From: Pseudomonas sp. SCA2728.1_7
Lineage (GTDB): Bacteria > Pseudomonadota > Gammaproteobacteria > Pseudomonadales > Pseudomonadaceae
DNA: 64,000 nt
Direction of reading: 5' to 3'
NCBI RefSeq assembly: GCF_018138145.1
Contig: NZ_CP073104.1
Coordinates: forward strand, 2,170,001 to 2,234,000
Below the pieces are notes generated by a model that was not told the DNA's origin, searched no databases, and saw only the letters and a list, made by a program, of their open reading frames with translations. Within the stretch, counting starts at the first letter, position 1; each line of letters begins with the position of its first letter. This document shows, piece by piece, positions 59,493 through 64,000 of this stretch. The position numbers and the translations under genes were made by a program.

Positions 59493-60889
59493 GGCCCTTT
59501 CGCGAGCAGGCTCGCTCCCACAGGGGATTGCATTGCTTCAGTCACCACTGTTTCAACTGTGGGAGCGAGCCTGCTCGCGAAGGCGCCTTCGGAATCAGGC
59601 GCAAACAGTGCAGCGACAGCCACCGGATTCGACGGGAAATAGAAGTGCACATAAGAGGCCGTCATCCGCCCTTCCCGATAAACCGCCTCGGCCCCACGCC
59701 CACCATTCGGGCTCAAACCCCGTGCAATCGGCGCCAGTTCGGTAGTCGTCAGCGAATGATGATAAGTGTGCCCACGCAGCGAACCTTCCGGCAGATCGAC
59801 CGCTTGCAGGGCTAGTGCCGCCAGACGCTTCTGCATCACCGCATCGCCCTCAAGCAGTCCGACCAATTCGGCGCGAGTGCCTTCAACGTCCGTCAACGAA
59901 TCCAGCAGATAAAGCATCCCGCCACACTCAGCGAGCAACGGTTTCCCCGCCGCATGATGCGCGCGAATCGCCTCAAGCATCGCGGTGTTCTGCGACAACG
60001 CAACGTGGTGCAGTTCCGGATAACCACCGGGCAAATACAGGCTATCTGCCTCCGGCAATTGCGTATCGCGAATCGGCGAGAAGAAACTCAACTCGGCGCC
60101 CATCGCGCGCAGCAGATCCAGACTCGCGCCATAAGTGAAGGCAAACGCCTCATCACGCGCAACGGCAATGTGCACATTCTTCAGCAGCGGCTCTACCGCA
60201 ATGACGTCAGGCGCGGCGAACTCCACGGCCGGTGGCAGCGCTACCTCGCAACTGCTGGCCAATGCATCGGCGGCGGCGTCGAGGCGCACATCCAGATCAT
60301 TCAGTTCACTGGCCTGGACCAGGCCGAGGTGACGACTCGGCAATTCGATGCCGGTCTCGCGGGACAATGCGCCGTACCAGCGCAAACCTTCCGTGAGGCT
60401 GCCTTCGAGCAATTGCGCATGACGCAAAGTGCCAACGCGGTTGGCCAACACACCGGCAAACGGCAGATCCGGCTGATACTTGGCCAAGCCGAGCGCCAGC
60501 GCACCAAAGGTCTGCGCCATCGCCGTGCCGTCGATAACTCCGAGCACCGGTACACCAAAATGCCGCGCGAGATCAGCACTGGACGGCGTGCCATCGAACA
60601 GGCCCATCACGCCTTCAATCAGAATCAGATCCGCCTCGGCAGCGGCTTCCCATAACAGACGACGACTTTCCTGCTCGCCGACCATCCACATGTCCAATTG
60701 ATACACCGGCGCACCGCTGGCGCGCTCGAGGATCATCGGGTCGAGAAAGTCCGGGCCGCATTTGAACACGCGCACTTTGCGTCCCTGATTGCGATGCAAA
60801 CGGGCGAGCGCGGCGGTAACGGTGGTCTTGCCCTGACCGGAAGCCGGCGCGGCGATGAGCACCGCCGGGCAGTGACGTGGTTGATTCAA
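59489..60889 (-). CDS. cobB: CobB, cobyrinate a,c-diamide synthase, with REP-encoded tail
   Basis: The 466-residue amidotransferase has a P-loop APASGQGKTTVTAAL (about residues 14-28), IEGVMGLFDGTPSSADLA, a glutaminase Cys in LLAECGGMLYLLDSL and His in GHTYHHSLTTTE. It amidates the a and c side chains. The natural end appears to be ASYVHFYFPSNPVAVAALFA. After that about 32 further residues (GAFASRLAPTVETV and so on) are encoded by REP pair 8, and the tail still ends in an ATGA overlap with bluB. Usual family length is about 430-435. Function of the tail is doubtful. Confidence 0.95.
   Translation of the reverse strand: MNQPRHCPAVLIAAPASGQGKTTVTAALARLHRNQGRKVRVFKCGPDFLDPMILERASGAPVYQLDMWMVGEQESRRLLWEAAAEADLILIEGVMGLFDGTPSSADLARHFGVPVLGVIDGTAMAQTFGALALGLAKYQPDLPFAGVLANRVGTLRHAQLLEGSLTEGLRWYGALSRETGIELPSRHLGLVQASELNDLDVRLDAAADALASSCEVALPPAVEFAAPDVIAVEPLLKNVHIAVARDEAFAFTYGASLDLLRAMGAELSFFSPIRDTQLPEADSLYLPGGYPELHHVALSQNTAMLEAIRAHHAAGKPLLAECGGMLYLLDSLTDVEGTRAELVGLLEGDAVMQKRLAALALQAVDLPEGSLRGHTYHHSLTTTELAPIARGLSPNGGRGAEAVYREGRMTASYVHFYFPSNPVAVAALFAPDSEGAFASRLAPTVETVVTEAMQSPVGASLLAKGP
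59496..59585. repeat. REP pair (REPIN), copy 8, inside cobB 3' end
   Basis: CCTTTCGCGAGCAGGCTCGC faces GTGGGAGCGAGCCTGCTCGC with a 38-base spacer. The whole pair is read as codons in the cobB frame and is not interrupted by a stop until the bluB overlap. Confidence 0.92.
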
Positions 60890-61497
60890 AGTTCGACGCC
60901 TTTCTGCGCTTTGATGCCGGCCTGGAAGGCGTGTTTGAGCATGCCCATTTCGGTGACGGTGTCGCCCATCTCGATCATTTCCGGCTTGGCCGCGCGACCG
61001 GTGACGATCACGTGCTGCATCGGCGGACGCGCCTGCAAATCGCTGAGCACCTGATCGAGATCGAGGTAGCCGTGTTTGAGGGCAATGTTCAGTTCGTCGA
61101 GCACCACCAGACCGATCGACGGATCGCGCAGCAGCTCACGGGAAACCGCCCACGCGGCTTCGGCAGCGGCGATGTCGCGCTGACGATCCTGGGTTTCCCA
61201 AGTGAAACCTTCGCCCATCACGTGAAAACGCACTTGCTCGGGGAAGCGCCGGAAGAACAACTCTTCGCCGGTGCTGTTGCGACCCTTGATGAACTGCACC
61301 ACACCGCACTGCATGCCGTGGCCCATGGCGCGGGCGAGCATGCCGAACGCCGAACTGCTTTTGCCTTTGCCATTGCCGGTCAGCACCAGCACCAGACCGC
61401 ACTCGTCGGGTGAGTTGGCAATGCGTTCGTCGATCACGGCTTTTTTGCGCTGCATACGCGCCAGATGGCGTTCGTCGCGCTCGGGGGAATCAGTCAT
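60886..61497 (-). CDS. cobO: CobO, corrinoid adenosyltransferase
   Basis: The 203-residue protein has the CobA/CobO P-loop LVLTGNGKGKSSSAFGMLAR (about residues 36-55), VVQFIKG, and LVVLDELNIALKHGYLD. It attaches the 5'-deoxyadenosyl group to Co(I) corrinoids. The start at 61497 (MTDSPERDER) has GGAG about 9 bases upstream; the 39-codon extension belongs to the leader and overlaps the riboswitch. It is the first gene of the operon and overlaps cobB by 4 bases. Confidence 0.95.
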   Translation of the reverse strand: MTDSPERDERHLARMQRKKAVIDERIANSPDECGLVLVLTGNGKGKSSSAFGMLARAMGHGMQCGVVQFIKGRNSTGEELFFRRFPEQVRFHVMGEGFTWETQDRQRDIAAAEAAWAVSRELLRDPSIGLVVLDELNIALKHGYLDLDQVLSDLQARPPMQHVIVTGRAAKPEMIEMGDTVTEMGMLKHAFQAGIKAQKGVEL

Positions 61498-61589
61498 GGG
61501 GGAGCTCTCCGTTGAGGCTGGATAACGGCGGGCAGGCACAAGAATAGACGGCAAAAAGCCTGGCATCGCCCACCGTGATGCCGCTGGAT

Positions 61590-61800
61590 GGATCAGGCCG
61601 GTCTCCGGGCTCATGAGCGGCGTTGGCCTGACTGCGCGCCTTCCCGCTTCTTTCGAGGCAGTGGCTCAAGGCGCAGTTTTTACTCATTTACCGTTGCGGG
61701 GGCAGCGCCGGGATCGTGGTAGTTCTTCGTACGAAGACAACCCTCACCGGCTTCCCTGTTTCACTCTGTCGACGCAGGTCACAGAGCACCTGAAACAAGC
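61590..61800 (-). promoter_or_regulatory. cobalamin (B12) riboswitch upstream of cobO
   Basis: Read on the minus strand, the leader contains AGGGAAGCCGGTGAGGGT-like conserved sequence (plus 61741-61757 region), the B12-box GCCACTG (complement of 61659-61665), GCGGGAAGGCGCGCAG and a final GGCCTGATCC arm. Order and spacing match the AdoCbl riboswitch class. It ends about 90 bases before the cobO ATG and should shut off the whole cob operon when coenzyme B12 is abundant. Exact ends are approximate. The rest of the 474-bp gap (61801-61971) holds nothing I can name. Confidence 0.93.
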
Positions 61801-61971
61801 CGCGAAGGTTAGAGGGTTGGGGGTGGAGCGTCAATTAAAGAGGCGGCCATCGGGCGAATAACTGCCGTCGATCAATTATCTGCCGCCAATCTTGTGCCAC
61901 ACTGATACAAATGATATCAAAGAGCCATGCTTCTCCCGAAAAGCCCACCACAACAATAAAGGATGATGACG

Positions 61972-62556
61972 ATGCAAGGCATGATCATCAGCAACCCGCG
62001 CCTGGAATTCCTGCGCCCGGTGCTTGAACGCTGGTTTGACTGTATCGACCGTTACAACGCCGTGCGCGGCGACAGCGACACGCCTTACTGGCATGACGAG
62101 AAAGCCAATCTCGGATTGCTCTCGGCCGCAGCCTGGATGGCTGAGCTGGTTACCTTGAACGAAACTGCCACGCGCAAGCAGAACGAAGAAGGCGAGCGCA
62201 ACGCTCGCGCCGATCTGTTTCTGGCCGGCGCCGAAGACCGCGTCTTTATCCAGGCCACCCAGCGCTGGCCAAAGGTTACCAACCTGAATCTGACCCAAGC
62301 CCTGCTCGATATCACTAACGACGCCAAGCGCATCAGCTACGCCAGCGATCTCAAGCTCGGCTGCCTGTTTGTCGCGCCGCAAAAAGCCCAGCACAGCGCC
62401 AGCCCCGAAGAGTTGCAGGACATGGTCGACGACCTGCAAAAGGAACACACCTGCGCCGTCGCCTGGTATTTCCCTTACGCCTACCGCAAGTTGCGCAGCG
62501 AAGCCGGCAATTATCACCCGGGCATCGCCGTGCTGTTCAAGGAAGCCCGCGGCTGA
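61972..62556 (+). CDS. conserved Pseudomonas protein of unknown function, 194 aa
   Basis: The soluble protein has a central PYWHDEKANLGLLSAAAWMA, FIQATQRWPKVTNLN and a C-terminal YRKLRSEAGNYHPGIAVLF. I do not recognise the domain. I start at the ATG at 61972 (MQGMIISNP), 9 bases after AAAGG; ATGs at 61963 and 61966 lie on top of that site. It diverges from the cob operon leader and stands alone. Confidence 0.82.
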   Translation: MQGMIISNPRLEFLRPVLERWFDCIDRYNAVRGDSDTPYWHDEKANLGLLSAAAWMAELVTLNETATRKQNEEGERNARADLFLAGAEDRVFIQATQRWPKVTNLNLTQALLDITNDAKRISYASDLKLGCLFVAPQKAQHSASPEELQDMVDDLQKEHTCAVAWYFPYAYRKLRSEAGNYHPGIAVLFKEARG

Positions 62557-62622
62557 GCAGTTGAACCATCGGGCTTGCGCCCTCCTCTATGATTAGGAAT
62601 GCATTCATAGGGAAGATCAGCA

Positions 62623-63936
62623 ATGCGCAAGCCCCAGCTCGTTTTTGTCATCGCCTTCGCCGGAGGGCTCGCCGCCTGCGGTGAGACCTCCAGCCTGCAA
62701 GTCTCCGACGGCACCGGCCCGTCACCGAAATTGCCTGAACCAAACAAGACCCTGATTCCGACGGTGAACATTGCCCCGGCGATCGGCTGGCCCGCGGGCG
62801 GCAAACCGACTGCGGCGGCTGGCACTCAGGTGGCAGCGTTCGCCGAAGGACTCGATCATCCGCGCTGGCTCTACGTTCTGCCCAATGGCGATGTGCTGGT
62901 AGCGGAAACCAATGCCCCGCCAAAACCGGATGACAGCAGCGGCATTCGTGGCTGGGTGATGAAAAAGGTCATGGGCAAGGCTGGCGCGGGCGTGCCGAGT
63001 CCGAACCGCATCACCTTGCTGCGTGACGCCGATCATGATGGTGTCGCAGAAACCCGCACGGTATTCCTGCAGAACCTCAACTCGCCGTTCGGTATGACGC
63101 TGGTTGGCAATGACCTGTACGTCGCCGATACCGATCGCCTGCTGCGCTTCAACTACGAACCCGGCGCGACCGGGATCAAGTCACAGCCAATCAAGGTTGT
63201 CGATTTGCCCGGCGGTACGCTGAATCACCACTGGACGAAAAACGTCATCGCCAGCAAGGACGGCAGCAAGTTGTACGTCACGGTCGGCTCGAACAGCAAC
63301 GTCGGCGAAAATGGTCTGGATAAGGAAGAAGGCCGCGCGGCGATCTGGGAAGTTGATCGGGCGACCGGCAATCACCGCATCTTCGCCTCGGGCATCCGCA
63401 ACCCCAATGGCCTGGCCTGGGAGCCGAAAAGTGGCGCGCTGTGGACAGCGGTCAACGAACGCGACGAGATCGGCAGTGATCTGGTGCCGGACTACATCAC
63501 TTCCGTGAAGGACGGTGGCTTCTATGGCTGGCCGTTCAGTTACTACGGCCAGCATGTCGATGTGCGTGTGTCGCCGCAAAATCCGGACCTGGTGGCCAAA
63601 GCCATCGCCCCGGATTACGCGGTCGGGCCGCACACCGCCTCGCTGGGCCTGAGCTTTGCCGAGGGGAATACCTTGCCGGCGCAGTTCAAGGAAGGCGCAT
63701 TCATTGGCCAGCACGGCTCGTGGAACCGCAAGCCGCACAGTGGCTACAAAGTGATTTTCGTGCCGTTTACCGGTGGCAAGCCGAGCGGCAAACCGGTGGA
63801 TGTGCTGACCGGTTTCCTCGACAAGGACGAGAATGCACTCGGTCGGCCGGTGGGCGTGGTGATCGATAAGCAAGGTGGCTTGCTGGTGGCGGATGATGTC
63901 GGCAACAAGGTGTGGCGAGTCTCGGCCAGCAAATAA
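62623..63936 (+). CDS. PQQ-type sugar/sorbosone dehydrogenase lipoprotein
   Basis: The 437-residue protein has a lipoprotein signal with lipobox GLAAC (Cys about 19). A six-bladed beta-propeller of the GDH-B/sorbosone dehydrogenase family follows: [33 protein letters not shown] (calcium site), [36 protein letters not shown] and [20 protein letters not shown] with the catalytic-type His. These enzymes oxidise aldoses or sorbosone with pyrroloquinoline quinone in the periplasm. Cofactor and substrate are inferred from family. Single gene, followed by a REP. Confidence 0.9.
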   Translation: MRKPQLVFVIAFAGGLAACGETSSLQVSDGTGPSPKLPEPNKTLIPTVNIAPAIGWPAGGKPTAAAGTQVAAFAEGLDHPRWLYVLPNGDVLVAETNAPPKPDDSSGIRGWVMKKVMGKAGAGVPSPNRITLLRDADHDGVAETRTVFLQNLNSPFGMTLVGNDLYVADTDRLLRFNYEPGATGIKSQPIKVVDLPGGTLNHHWTKNVIASKDGSKLYVTVGSNSNVGENGLDKEEGRAAIWEVDRATGNHRIFASGIRNPNGLAWEPKSGALWTAVNERDEIGSDLVPDYITSVKDGGFYGWPFSYYGQHVDVRVSPQNPDLVAKAIAPDYAVGPHTASLGLSFAEGNTLPAQFKEGAFIGQHGSWNRKPHSGYKVIFVPFTGGKPSGKPVDVLTGFLDKDENALGRPVGVVIDKQGGLLVADDVGNKVWRVSASK

Positions 63937-63958
63937 TTTTCGCCATGCACAAACAACT

Positions 63959-63986
63959 GTAGGAGTGAGCCTGCTCGCGATAGCGG
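63959..63986. repeat. REP sequence, copy 9 (pair cut by window end)
   Basis: GTAGGAGTGAGCCTGCTCGC follows the dehydrogenase stop by 22 bp. The partner arm, if present, lies beyond the window. Confidence 0.85.
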
Positions 63987-64000
63987 TCGATCATTCAACA

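Noticed and set aside
33598..63986. REP pairs as possible CRISPR array or insertion sequences
   Set aside because: They are dispersed inverted pairs at gene ends without regular spacing, spacers or a transposase.

Overview
The window is a stretch of a Pseudomonas chromosome, most likely of the P. fluorescens group. The evidence is the cobO-to-cobS cobalamin operon order, rdgC beside a tRNA-Val/tRNA-Asp cluster, Pseudomonas-type REP pairs (GTGGGAGCGAGCCTGCTCGCGA and a GTAGGAGTGAG variant), and generally GC-rich coding. The left half (1 to about 31.9 kb) is the integrase end of an integrative and conjugative element (ICE) sitting beside a tRNA-Asp gene. The right half (about 32 to 64 kb) is ordinary core or flexible chromosome.

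ICE, conjugation part (1-16963): a clc/PFGI-like type IV secretion block (TIGR03746, 03749, 03752, 03751, VirB4-type ATPase, TIGR03756, 03755, a small membrane protein, TraG-N), a DUF3742 gene, a cluster with DUF3085, an unknown gene and an ArdC-type antirestriction protein, and the MobH relaxase. Between VirB4 and TIGR03756 lies a small regulatory cassette: an HU-like protein, a possible QslA-like protein and an XRE regulator with its own dyad. Three consecutive leaders (before DUF3085, the unknown gene and ardC) share a hairpin that masks the Shine-Dalgarno sequence. The first two also share a non-coding repeat of about 340 bp.

ICE cargo (16964-30162): dndBCDE for DNA phosphorothioation, with no dndA and no recognisable dndFGH. 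A convergent, tightly overlapping five-gene operon faces it: a 65-aa protein, a second DndD-like SMC/ABC ATPase, a DndE-like domain fused to an FtsK/HerA-type motor, an ABC/AAA ATPase, and a DUF4435/TOPRIM-like protein. The last two form a pair that resembles the AriA/AriB effectors of PARIS. On the other side of dndB, a second DGQHR (DndB-like) protein is coupled to a membrane protein. The putative effector side is therefore built from paralogs of the modification genes plus a PARIS-like pair. This is the best candidate for an undescribed defence system here. A P4-type tyrosine integrase (30428-31729) closes the element.

Chromosome (31963-64000): two tandem tRNA-Val/tRNA-Asp pairs; rdgC; a BASS-family transporter; a guanidine-II riboswitch with sugE/gdx; an MFS-PlsC fusion; a TDT/SLAC1 transporter; a cupin; an MFS/TetR divergent pair with a 17-bp inverted repeat; an SSS-PAS-histidine kinase-receiver hybrid; rmuC; several small Pseudomonas proteins; a FadL-family porin; a glutathione-peroxidase-like protein; a MarR-MFS-40-aa micro-operon with paired palindromic operators; the complete late cobalamin operon under a B12 riboswitch; and a PQQ-type sugar dehydrogenase lipoprotein. 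Nine REP loci (eight inverted pairs and one single at the window edge) occur in this half and none in the ICE. One REP pair forms the last codons of cobB. No CRISPR array, rRNA or insertion sequence was seen.
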